Part shown: positions 1-8,020 of the stretch, in pieces
How positions within the stretch are numbered: the stretch's first letter is position 1
How the letters are laid out: the number at the start of each line of letters is the position of its first letter
Assembly (NCBI GenBank): GCA_036244855.1
Contig: BQKZ01001629.1
Span: 2,572 to 13,034, forward strand
DNA length: 10,463 bases
Direction: 5' to 3'
Origin: Temnopleurus reevesii
Lineage: Eukaryota; Echinodermata; Echinoidea; Temnopleuroida; Temnopleuridae
The notes under the pieces: generated by a model
Databases searched by the model: none
Seen by the model: the letters and a program-made list of their open reading frames with translations, nothing else
Told to the model about the DNA's origin: nothing
Made by a program: the position numbers and the translations under genes

Positions 1-110
1 CCCCGGAAGCAACACGATTCAACACGACTCTTTGTTCTGAGGCAGTTACTTGTGAATTAACAAAGAGTCGTGTTGAATCGTGTTGCTTCCTGGCCTCTAT
101 GTGACCGGGG
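1..110. repeat. Foldback repeat with perfect 32-bp stem
   Basis: Bases 5-36 are an exact reverse complement of 59-90, leaving a 22-nt loop (37-58). The outer CCCCGG at 1-6 is matched by CCGGGG at 105-110, so the palindrome may continue outward past a bulge (91-104). Each arm holds two near-identical 10-mers in tandem, AACACGATTC and AACACGACTC (11-20 and 21-30). A perfect stem of this length is not expected by chance and suggests a young foldback or MITE-type insertion, or a recent inverted duplication. The element touches the left edge of the window, so its true start and any target-site duplication cannot be seen. No coding potential. Confidence 0.8.
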
Positions 111-715
111 CTTAAAGGGTAAACGAGTTGACATCCGGAGTGTTAATCGATATCAAGTATAATATTTCACGAAGCACTTCACCTATATCTATCGCTATTA
201 TTCGTCTATGATCAATTTCACTTCAGTGTTGATGTTTTTTCTTTTATTTTATGCACGTATATCATCTTATTTATTCATTTTAAAGTTCTCTCTTTGATAT
301 TGTCGTTTTCATCTGGCTGTATAGGGGCAGAATTATTATGAAATACATGAACTCACCTTTAATCTATTAAAAATATAGTAGTCGGTTGACCATAAACTCA
401 TTGTATCATTCTTATCTCCCGGCATCCCAACATGGAGTGGCATACGCCGATAGTATAATTTTCACGAAATCCGTAGACTCTATACAACTTTGTATAACAA
501 AAATTTATACAAATTTTTCAAAATCGTACGAAAAATATGGGAAGATGCATCGTACGATGATCGTCACTTGTTGAAACAATGAAAATAAACGGTACAAATT
601 TTTCAAGATCATCGCAGGGCTTCCACACAATGAACCTACCCTAATAGTGCAATGACATCCAACATATTTTTAAGGGCTATTGTCGAACGATTTCGATAAA
701 TATGTATTATTCTGC
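111..715. other. AT-rich stretch without a supportable gene
   Basis: No convincing exon or RNA gene. The longest open frame (386-574, 62 codons) has no recognisable motif and begins at a non-ATG codon. Two small structures are present. A direct repeat of about 17 bases reads TACAAATTTTTCAARAT at 508-524 and 593-609. A perfect 12-bp palindrome, CATCGTACGATG, lies between them at 548-559. Neither is enough to name an element. Confidence 0.6.
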
Positions 716-859
716 TTAAAAGGAGAGTCTACCCAAAGATAATACTTTATCAACAGATGCAGACAAATTTGGTGAGTAGAACAAACAAAGTTTGAGTAAA
801 ATCGGACAACTGATAAGAAAGTTATGAATGTTTGAATATCTAGACAAAATGGCAACTGA

Positions 860-867
860 TGACGTCA
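860..867. promoter_or_regulatory. CRE-type palindrome TGACGTCA in left MITE arm
   Basis: The perfect 8-bp TGACGTCA matches the consensus for CREB/ATF bZIP factors. The same octamer recurs at the mirrored place in the right arm, 1094-1101. It is conserved although the arms around it have diverged. That this site is functional is only inference; it may simply be part of the repeat consensus. Confidence 0.3.
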
Positions 868-1093
868 TAGGTGCACAACTAACTATTTATGATATTGATA
901 TCAATGTTAAAAAACGTTACTTTTTTCCCCAAAGTAAGATTTCCTCACAAGTTTAACTGTAGTATATCTTCATAATAGATATGTAGCTCCCATATTTGCA
1001 TGTTTACATTAATACAAATTTTGCATCTTTCTGTAAAAATAATGAATTTTGCACTATAAATATGAATAGGATGAATGGTTAGTTGTGCACCCG

Positions 1094-1101
1094 TGACGTC
1101 A
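1094..1101. promoter_or_regulatory. CRE-type palindrome TGACGTCA in right MITE arm
   Basis: Mirror partner of the octamer at 860-867. Both lie about 10 bases from the perfectly conserved GTGCACAACTAAC block. Binding by bZIP factors is possible from the motif alone, but no neighbouring gene is visible. Confidence 0.3.
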
Positions 1102-1503
1102 TCAAATTGGCAACATGCCTGGAAATTTAAACTGATTTGCCTGTTTTTTCTAATCTTTAAAAATTCATGATTTTGTTATTAGTTGTCCGATTTTCCTCAA
1201 TTTTTTTTGTTCTGCTCTCCAATTTTTTCTGCTTTTGTTGAAAAATCATCATTTTTGGGTAGACTCTTCTTTTAACAAAAAAAAAACTGTTAAGGATACG
1301 GATAACGCAAATCCCTTCGGAAATCGCACGATTATCGTATGCCACCCCAGAGTGATCGTGCGTGAGATTATAGGGATATGATCGGTTTACGATCGTTGAA
1401 AATTATTTCCTTCGTTTATTATAGTTGTAAATAAAAATGAATTGGTATTAGGTTATTTTCGTTTAATCTGATAGTGATTGTAACAAAGAACTATATTATC
1501 TTG

Positions 1504-1550
1504 AATTCAAATTGTGCACATTAGTTGTTGTTATGTCGGGCAAGCTTTCA
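1504..1550 (+). repeat. Short dispersed repeat, copy 1
   Basis: First of three related blocks. The core is TTGTTGTTATGTCGGGCAAG (1525-1544), preceded by GAATTCAAATT. It matches the minus strand of 1884-1952 over about 45 bases, including GAATTC and TTGTTGTTATGTCGGG, and matches the plus strand of 2098-2141. Copies 1 and 2 form an inverted pair about 335 bp apart, so they could be the ends of one element of roughly 450-480 bp. No target-site duplication was found. Confidence 0.6.
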
Positions 1551-1741
1551 GGGTGTCAAGAACGACCTTTGAGCTAAAGTATGTATCAAAGTTGCAGCCA
1601 AGTAATATTTATATAAAAAAAAATGAGCTGTTAGATTATGATACTTGGTATCCATTGCAAACACGAACGGTCCTTTTCTTAAAACGAAATATTTCATCGG
1701 CTCATGACTGAGAATCATCTGATGAAACGTTTTTTTTTTCT

Positions 1742-1774
1742 TGTGTGTGTGTGCGTGTGAGTTTGTGTGTGAGT
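1742..1774. repeat. Short (TG)n-rich microsatellite
   Basis: Interrupted TG dinucleotide run with GC and AG substitutions, preceded by a T9 tract at 1731-1739. It lies between copies 1 and 2 of the TCGGGCAAGC repeat. Confidence 0.8.
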
Positions 1775-1883
1775 AAAACCTGGGCGTATACTGGTACAGT
1801 GTGCCAATAAAATAGGTGGGTTAACAAATACATACACATTTTATGTGATCTTTTTAGTATACACAAAAGTTGTTCGTATAGCG

Positions 1884-1952
1884 ACAGGAAAACTTGCCCG
1901 AGGCTTTCCCGACATAACAACAAATAATGTATGTAAACTGAATTCCAAGAAT
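1884..1952 (-). repeat. Short dispersed repeat, copy 2 (inverted)
   Basis: Read on the minus strand, this holds GGAATTCAG, then TTGTTGTTATGTCGGG, then a second GGGCAAG about 10 bases further on. The first part mirrors copy 1 at 1504-1546. The extra GGGCAAG block suggests a small internal duplication in this copy. Confidence 0.6.
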
Positions 1953-2097
1953 TGTTACTGAGCGATTTAAGGAATACCACGTATCTACGGCCGTTGACAA
2001 GAAACGTGCATTAATTTTAATATTAACCTTGTAGTTGAAGAAAGACTATAAAAAGATGCAATGAGAACATATTTCTTCCCCTAATAACAAATAATTA

Positions 2098-2141
2098 ATT
2101 TCAAATTACATGCAGTGCCTGTTGCTATTTCGGGCAAGCTA
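2098..2141 (+). repeat. Short dispersed repeat, copy 3
   Basis: TTTCAAATT followed by TGTTGCTATTTCGGGCAAGC (2120-2139) aligns with copy 1 at 1504-1546, with scattered substitutions. It has the same orientation as copy 1. About 25 bases upstream, TAACAAATAAT resembles TAACAAAGAAC at 1481-1491, so the similarity probably reaches further out with gaps. Confidence 0.55.
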
Positions 2142-2370
2142 CGATTAGTGATTATCATGCAAATTGGCAAAATTTGGTCACGTGTTATGACGTATGTCAT
2201 GTGCTTCTCGACTGGTTTCTTTTTATTGATTTATTGTTTTTTGAAAATCCGTTTTTACCCATGAGTGCATACTTTTTGTTTAATGTTCGAAAGGTTGAAC
2301 CAATAAATGTACCTGCATCAATGTATTTATCGACAAAAAAATCTTTGCGTAAAAGGTTTGAAAGATAAAG

Positions 2371-2373
2371 AGA

Positions 2374-2425
<52 letters not shown>

Positions 2426-2452
2426 TAGAGAGAGTGAGGGAGAGAGAGAGAG
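2371..2452. repeat. (GA)n microsatellite
   Basis: Pure GA/AG from 2378 to 2421, then GATA and GTGAGG interruptions and a second GA block to 2452. Serine-leucine-rich (minus) and arginine-glutamate-rich (plus) open frames over it come only from the dinucleotide repeat. Confidence 0.97.
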
Positions 2453-4070
2453 TAATAATCAATCTTTCCCCGCGACAAACAATGTTTTCAGCTGTTCACA
2501 AATAAAGATATTTCAATAGTTTTGTTCGGTATGATAAACAACTGTTATACAATAAACACATTCCCTTTTTCGAAATACGACTGTCAAATCTTGGCTGTTT
2601 TCTTTTAGATTATTATTTTTCGCTTATCTATTTATTTATTCACTTGTTAAATAACACGATTTTTTTTCATGATTTGACTGCTGTCAGAGTGAATAACAAG
2701 AGAGTAAATTGGCCTTAAAATTACTTGCAGAAAATGTCTATCAATGTCCGATATCTAATTCCAAATTCTTTTTCAAAGGGTTGCTGATTGAAATTGATTG
2801 ATTGCACGACGGTGGAGATTCGGAAAAAAATATTCTCTCTGGGATCGATCGTTATCATTTCGGCCCTATATGGCGGGATGAATCAATCTTATAAAACCTT
2901 GTCAGTTCATGTATGCAGAGTGTCGAAACCAGGCAAGCTTGTTTGTGGAAAATGTCTTATTTGCCTAAAATGTGCGCTTGAATGTCTGCATTTGCATTGA
3001 CACAAATTCATGTGTAAGGACTTGCATAATGGCTCCATCTACCAAACCAAACACATCCGCGTACACAGTTTAGAGGGAATTTGAGTAAGCTAGTGCAGCG
3101 TGTAGAATTGAATTACATGATGCAATGTTAAAAACAAATTGGTTTCAAGTTTATATAAATGCGCATATCGCAGGCGCCTAATGCATGTTACATTTAAAAG
3201 TTCCTCACGCCCTCTGCAATTGAATTAATCACCACGAGCGCATCCAGGATTTGAAGACCGGGATGGGGGCGCTCTGCCGATTAAAAATTTGCTAGAGTCC
3301 CCAAAAGTCCCCTTCCTCGGTAAGCATGATTTCATAACTTGCTGCTTTCATATCTTCCTTAGATTTATTCCGTGTGGCTATAAAAAAGGTCACGCTTTTG
3401 AAATGTGTACCAATATATTATGTTTTTATGAAATGATATTTATATGAATAAAAGCTCAAAGACTCATCTTTTACATGAAATGAAAATATGGATAAATTTG
3501 TCATGCGTCGATGAGCAATATGCCTTCTGAAGGCTAGAGTTACGAAAATCATGTCATCGGAAGTTGATGGTTTTTTTTTCAATAGTATTTCTATACAGAT
3601 TTGAGAGTGTTTCTAAACCTTAATTACGTAGGTACTATACTTATTTAAATGCAGTGCATGACATTGTTGTTAAAAAAAAATGCTATTGATTTTAAATGTT
3701 ACCTAAATGGTTGATGATGTACAACTGTACATAGACTACGATGTGAAAACATTAGGCTTCAAAATCAATGTTAAGTGCTCCGAAAAAGTCAAATTTTAAG
3801 ATAATGACTTGCATAGGTATATAGAATAAAGCATCCATGGTGTGCTTTATTCAATTTTCATTTCTATTGATAGTGATTGTGTAACTTCCTTTTTTGTTTA
3901 ATCAATCTAAATGTAATTACATGTATAGGTCAGACAGTTTAATCTGGTAATTCGTTATAGAATCATAATGTGTGACAATTTTTTTTAATCAACGAGGCCT
4001 CTCCAGACTCTCGTCGCACACGAGGCTTGGTGCATAGCTTGATACGAAAGAGCATTAGCACCAAAAGATG
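2453..4070. other. Long AT-rich stretch without a supportable gene
   Basis: I find no exon, RNA gene or clear repeat in these 1.6 kb. The best open frame (2788-3000, plus, 70 codons) opens at a non-ATG codon. Its tail is cysteine-rich (CxxC pairs near residues 53-64), but it has no family signature. A short GC-richer island at about 3228-3300 looks like a worn repeat fragment. GATAGTGATTGT at 3872-3883 recurs at 1470-1481, which may be a trace of a shared repeat. Confidence 0.5.
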
Positions 4071-4271
4071 TATAGGCATAAAGTTATACATAACTTATTT
4101 TCCCCTCTGCGACAGATAGATGGTACCTAAAATTGACTTTTATGGACTGGAGAGGTGGCCTTTTTCACGATTCGGCTGACATAGGATGAAAAGCCATTGT
4201 AAAAGTCAATTTAAGGTACCATCTATCTGACGCAGAGGAGCAAATAAGTTATGTATAACTTTATGCCTATA
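4071..4271. repeat. Inverted repeat, 71-bp arms
   Basis: The left arm 4071-4141 and the reverse complement of the right arm 4201-4271 agree at 67 of 71 positions by my count. The spacer is 59 nt (4142-4200). The arms run from TATAGGCATAAAG through a KpnI-like GGTACC to ATTGACTTTT. The right arm is also the opening of duplicated unit A, and a third, direct copy opens unit B at 4966-5041. The arm is therefore a repeated module present three times. It could be a foldback-element terminus or the product of an inverted duplication. Confidence 0.85.
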
Positions 4272-4315
4272 TCCAAGGTAAATCCAAGGTAATTCAGCCG
4301 TAGACCGAGGAATAG

Positions 4316-4368
<53 letters not shown>

Positions 4369-4942
4369 GAGAAAGAGACAGATAGAAAGAGATAGACATA
4401 CAGACAGCGAGAGAGAGGGACAGAGAGACACAGAAAGAGAGAGAGAGAGAGAGACAGATAGAGAGAGAGACAGGCAGACAGACAGAGAGGGAGAGAGACA
4501 GAGAGGGAGAGAGACAGAGAGAAAGGGTGATAATTCATTTACCATGGACATTCAATTCTTTATCTCACTAGATATATATTTCATTTAGTTCTGTATTGGT
4601 CGTCAATTATGTACGTTTTTCTGTAATGATAATAATGGCAGGTTACATTTCTTCTTTTTTGTTACATAAGAAATTAATGGGAAATGAGTAGAAAATGTGC
4701 ATATTGTATCCTTGCCTACCTGAATCCAATAAACCAGGATAATAATAGCTAAACATTTCCTCATATACTTTTGCTCACATTGTCTCGGTTTGCGGTTGAT
4801 ATCACTCAGTTTCCTATTGTATTTTAACTAGAAAAAAAATACGACCAGTTCTGTATTAAGTACAATTTTAAGCCGCAATTTCAATAGTATGTCATCTATT
4901 CAAATGTTATATCCGACTTGACAAGAAATGAATGCTGAAGAA
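4202..4942. repeat. Tandem segmental duplication, unit A
   Basis: Unit A aligns with unit B (4966-5861) in the same order throughout. The shared opening reads AGTCAATTT, CCATCTATCTGACGCAGAGG and AATAAGTTATG. Next come a doubled ATCCAAGG motif, a purine-rich microsatellite, and a shared ACCATGGACA block. A 42-base stretch is identical (4720-4761 and 5669-5710). Both close with TTGCGGTTGATATCACTCAG and GCTGAAGAA. Unit A is 741 bp against 896 bp for B. Most of the difference is microsatellite length. No gene is carried. Confidence 0.9.
4314..4527. repeat. Purine-rich (GA)n/(GACA)n microsatellite in unit A
   Basis: Starts with about 36 bases of nearly pure GA, then becomes a mixture of GAGA, GACA and GATA units. 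Almost all bases on the plus strand are purine. Leucine-serine open frames on the minus strand (4206-4551) are artefacts of this repeat. Confidence 0.97.
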
Positions 4943-5070
4943 ATTGGTACATTATTATTTTTTTGAAAGTCAATTTTAGATACCATCTATCTGACGCAGA
5001 GGAGCAAATAAGTTATGGATAACTTTATGCCTCATCCAAGGTGAATCCAAGGTAGATCAGCGTTGGACAA

Positions 5071-5138
5071 AAGAGGTAGACAGAGGGAGAGAGAGAAAAA
5101 AATAGAGGGAGAGACAGACAGAGAGAGAGATAGCGAGT

Positions 5139-5169
<31 letters not shown>

Positions 5170-5396
5170 AGAGACATAGGGAGAGAGAGAGAGAGAGAGA
5201 GAGGGAGAACAGAGAGAGAACAGAGAGAGAACAGAGAGAGGGGGAGAGGGGGCAACAGACGATCACTGTTCAGCAGAGCAAGAAAAAAAAATGGCACCCA
5301 GTAATGATCTTCAAAAGAGAGACAGAGAGAGACACAGAGAGAGACAGAGAGAGAGACAAAGACATATAGAAAGACAGAGAGAGAGAGAGAGGGGGA

Positions 5397-5397
<1 letters not shown>
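5071..5397. repeat. Purine-rich microsatellite in unit B
   Basis: GA-dominated tract with GGGA, GACA and GAACA variants, including a 12-bp motif AGAGAGAGAACA repeated about three times at 5205-5240. It is broken by a non-repetitive island at 5251-5316. The long leucine-serine minus-strand frames here (up to 151 codons) are repeat artefacts, not genes. Confidence 0.95.
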
Positions 5398-5437
<40 letters not shown>

Positions 5438-5438
5438 A
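5398..5438. repeat. (CA)n microsatellite
   Basis: Uninterrupted ACAC run to 5432, then one T substitution and CACA. It abuts the GA tract directly. It is absent from unit A, so it arose in unit B or was lost from A. Confidence 0.97.
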
Positions 5439-5606
5439 GATAGAGAGGGAGAGAGGGGGGAATAAAGGGTGATGATACATTTACCATGGACACTCAATTC
5501 TTTTCTCACTAAGTTCACATCTCATTTAGATCTATTTTAGCAATATGCATGTTTTCTACAATAATAATAATGGCATTTTATATTTCTTCCTTTTTTATGA
5601 CGTGGT

Positions 5607-5639
5607 AAATGAGTGGAAAATGAGTGGAAAATGAGTGGA
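5607..5639. repeat. 11-bp minisatellite, three exact copies
   Basis: AAATGAGTGGA repeated three times without mismatch, followed by AAATGTGAATG. The matching site in unit A (4682 onward) has a single diverged copy, AAATGAGTAGA, followed by AAATGTGC. The array therefore expanded after the segmental duplication, or contracted in A. Confidence 0.9.
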
Positions 5640-5861
5640 AAATGTGAATGCACTCTATCCTTGCATGCCTGAATCCAATAAACCAGGATAATAATAGCTA
5701 AACATTTCCTTATATATACTTTTGCTCACATGGTCTCGATTTGCGGTTGATATCACTCAGTTCCAATTAAAACGGCTCGTTTCCTGAATTTCTTTAATTC
5801 AGAAGTTTGTTATTCATTCCAACATTATATCAGACTTGATAAGAAATGTATGCTGAAGAAA

Positions 5862-6183
5862 ACTACAACTTTTTTGCACGAGAAAGGGCAACATGATATT
5901 GTTTAAGTCACCTAACTGTGATGTATCTTTACTTTTCTAATAAAATAGAGACGGTCGGAATCATACAGCTGAAGTAATAAGCTGGATTGAGGAATATTTC
6001 CTTAAAATATAGACGCATGGACGATGTACACTCTAAGTCTATTATTCAAAACTTTCCTTGCCTTATGAATTATTTGTACGCATTTAAGTTTTCCAAAGCC
6101 ATAGAGAGCGAGAGATGTGGGCGTGTTGTAAGCCGTCTTATTTCTACAAAGCTACAATGAACCTTTCGGAGTTCTTCGCGCAA
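5862..6183. other. AT-rich spacer before the LINE
   Basis: No gene or clear repeat seen. This stretch separates the end of duplicated unit B from the 5'-truncated LINE. The exact LINE junction is uncertain and could lie anywhere between about 6170 and 6190. Confidence 0.5.
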
Positions 6184-7763
6184 CAGAAAAGATTATCAGA
6201 ATTTTTAACAAAACATTGTATACTGTCAAATTGTCAATATGGGTTTCGACCATGCTGCTATTGACTTGGTTTCTAAAGTTTCCAATGCCTTTAACTCTCA
6301 AACATATTTACTTCGTTTATTTATAGACCTTAGTAAGGCATTTGATACTTTAGATCATTCTATATTGATAGATAAATTAGAAAAGTATGGCGTAAGAGGT
6401 GTTACAAAGCAATTGTTTACCAGCTCTCTATTGGATCGTAGACGGGAAGGTTGTAATTAATAACACTAGTACTGAATTTGGCAGCCTGGGTTGCGGAGTT
6501 CCGCAGGGCTCTATCCTCGGCCCATTGTTATTTTTAACCTTCGTCAATGATTTATGTTTTACATCAACAAAACTACAATTAATATTATTTGCAGATGATA
6601 CAAGCATGTTTATGTCAAATGTTAACCTAAATTCCTTAGTTGGAGAGTTTAACTCTGAAATTAAAAAATGTAATGTCTGGTTGCATGCTAACAAGTTAAT
6701 TTTGAATGTAAAGAAAACTGCTATTTACAAATAAACAAAATTGAAACTAATAACTTATCAATATTCATTAATAATGAGAAAATTGACTTTGTTGACTCTG
6801 TGAAGTTTCTCGGAATTGAAATTGACCCTAGATTGCTGTGGCACAAACACATAAACAACATATGCAACAAAATTTCCAAATGTATTGGGATACTTCATCA
6901 ATTAAAATATTTTCCAAGCAATGTCTTACGCATGATATATAATTCCATAATCCACCCCCCATTTGTTTTACTGCCACATTGTTTGGGCAAATTCAACGAA
7001 TTACTCAATGCAACGTTTATTTAAACTCCAAAAAGAGCTGTGAGAATAATTTATCATGCTCCGACACTGTAATTTATTCTGAATTGCTACTCCTTAATGA
7101 TTTTGATTTGAACAAATATAATGTAGTTATATTTATGTATTTGTGTCATGCAAACTGTATTCCAATAACGATTGCAAATCAATTCAACTTAAATAAACAA
7201 ATCCATTCGTGCAACACACGCAACTCGTCAAATTTCCATCTGTCCTTAAAGGCGGGGTGACATGACATCCAGGGCGTGGCTAAATGGCCGCTGCCATTTT
7301 GATCACGAAGATTGGCGAACAGAATTATCAGAGCATTCTTAACCTGGAGTATTAGAGCGAGCAACTTATATTTCGCCAGCTCGCATCTCGCCAATCGTAT
7401 ACGTATGCGTTTCGTACATTTCTGGAAAAATCGAAGCTGAAGAGGGGAGAAATCAAAGTTACATGCGACGATCATGGATTGGAAATTCGTACGAAGTTTC
7501 CCGAGTGTCTGAGCTTGGCAAGGTGCGTAAGCAAGGAAACGTTCAAATATCGTTGCTGCCAATACACAACACGCCGTCTGTGCGCGCTCGCAACCGGAAG
7601 TCCTGTCTATCATGACGGACTGACTTTAAATAAAACAAATATTGGTCTCCTGGTATATTTTACCGGAGATCAAAATTTTGGAATAGTCTAGAAGCTGGCA
7701 TTAAGTCGATTTTATCTCTCGTTGAAGCGTAAATACAAGTCTTTATTATTACAGCAATACTAA
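6184..7763 (+). pseudogene. Decayed LINE reverse transcriptase
   Basis: The ancestral product was an RNA-directed DNA polymerase that copies the LINE mRNA at a nicked chromosomal site. Motifs appear in order. QYGFR is at 6235-6249. FIDLSKAFD, with the first catalytic Asp at 6326-6328, follows. CGVPQGSILGP starts at 6492. FADDT, carrying the catalytic Asp pair at 6594-6599, comes next. Then ANKL and KKT precede FLGIEID at about 6803-6823. The thumb-like C-terminal region ends in KRKYKSLLLQQY and a stop at 7761-7763. The frame changes near 6250, 6445, 6718, 6957, 7034, 7066, 7676 and 7720. The first also loses a few codons after QYGFRP. Decay is by indels; I see no premature stop that is not explained by a frame change. 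The catalytic residues persist, but no functional protein can be made. Confidence 0.92.
7250..7625. mobile_element. TTAA-flanked MITE inserted in the LINE
   Basis: The LINE reading frame stops making sense at TTAA (7246-7249) and resumes at TTAA (7626-7629). Taking out one TTAA plus the intervening 376 bp joins HLSL directly to NKTNIGL in one frame, so this is an insertion with TTAA target-site duplication. The two ends, each read inward for 24 bases, agree at 15 positions, both beginning AG and both holding an ATGA core and CAGG. This is a worn terminal inverted repeat. The insert is visibly GC- and CpG-richer than its surroundings. A 144-codon minus-strand frame (7179-7613) crosses the insert and runs into antisense LINE sequence, so it is not a native gene. 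The TTAA choice suggests a piggyBac-type transposase acting in trans. Confidence 0.8.
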
Positions 7764-8020
7764 ACCTTAATAAAATTGGTATTACATCCTGTTTTTCCTG
7801 TGCGGGTTATTCAGGGTTTTTATTCGATATTTATGTATACTTTGTTAAATTTTTACACTTTTAATCAATATGATTCCTTGTCAATTTTTTTAGAATTTAT
7901 TATGCTCCCATATATGTCTACTTTATACGTGTACATTTAGCTTGGTTCAATTTTTTTTGGTGGGAACTTAATTATAAGGCTTTATTGCCTTCCCTGTTGT
8001 CTCCACTATCAACTATCTTA

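Larger units (their letters stand above)
716..1275. mobile_element. TTAA-flanked MITE with long inverted arms
   Basis: The sequence 720-1271 is bounded by TTAA at 716-719 and 1272-1275. Its outermost 18 bases are inverted copies with one mismatch: AAGGAGAGTCTACCCAAA at 720-737, and AAGAAGAGTCTACCCAAA read on the minus strand from 1271. The inverted similarity runs deep. ATCGGACAACT in the left arm (about 800-811) is matched at 1181-1191. GTGCACAACTAAC at 871-883 is exactly complementary to 1078-1090. The right arm carries roughly 30 extra bases near 1103-1135. The spacer is about 900-1056. TTAA target sites are the hallmark of piggyBac-type transposition, so a non-autonomous piggyBac-like MITE is the leading reading, although the termini are not a recognised family end. 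There is no transposase. Open frames on the minus strand through the arms are by-products. Confidence 0.75.
4966..5861. repeat. Tandem segmental duplication, unit B
   Basis: Direct partner of unit A, separated by about 23 bases. The two have diverged by substitutions and indels, so the duplication is not fresh. Differences specific to B are a longer microsatellite with a (CA)n block, a 66-base unique island at 5251-5316, and an 11-bp minisatellite of three copies at 5607-5639 where A has one. The segment after the shared TTGCGGTTGATATCACTCAG block (about 5760-5815) matches A poorly. Confidence 0.9.

Noticed and set aside
670..855. Minus-strand 61-codon frame
   Set aside because: Lies mostly in the left arm of the TTAA-flanked MITE; no protein features.
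2197..2519. Open frames rich in Leu-Ser (minus) and Arg-Glu (plus)
   Set aside because: They are direct translations of the (GA)n microsatellite, with no independent protein features.
2788..3000. 70-codon plus frame with cysteine pairs near its end
   Set aside because: Non-ATG start, no recognisable zinc-finger spacing, no splice or promoter context; AT-rich background.
4206..4551. Minus-strand frames of 85 and 110 codons
   Set aside because: Mostly Leu-Ser-Cys repeats produced by the GA/GACA tract; no domain.
5025..5518. Minus-strand frames of up to 151 codons, hydrophobic in places
   Set aside because: The Leu-Ser and Cys-Val runs come from (GA)n and (CA)n. Apparent membrane segments are repeat artefacts.
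6428..6694. 88-codon minus-strand frame
   Set aside because: Antisense shadow of the reverse transcriptase CGVPQGS-FADDT region.
7516..7555. tRNA-like A/B boxes that would make the insert a SINE
   Set aside because: GTTCAAATA only approximates a B box and the A-box candidate lacks key positions. TTAA duplication and terminal inverted repeats fit a DNA transposon better.
7179..7613. 144-codon minus-strand frame as a gene
   Set aside because: It crosses the boundary between the inserted MITE and antisense LINE sequence, so it cannot be an ancestral gene. It has no motif I can name.
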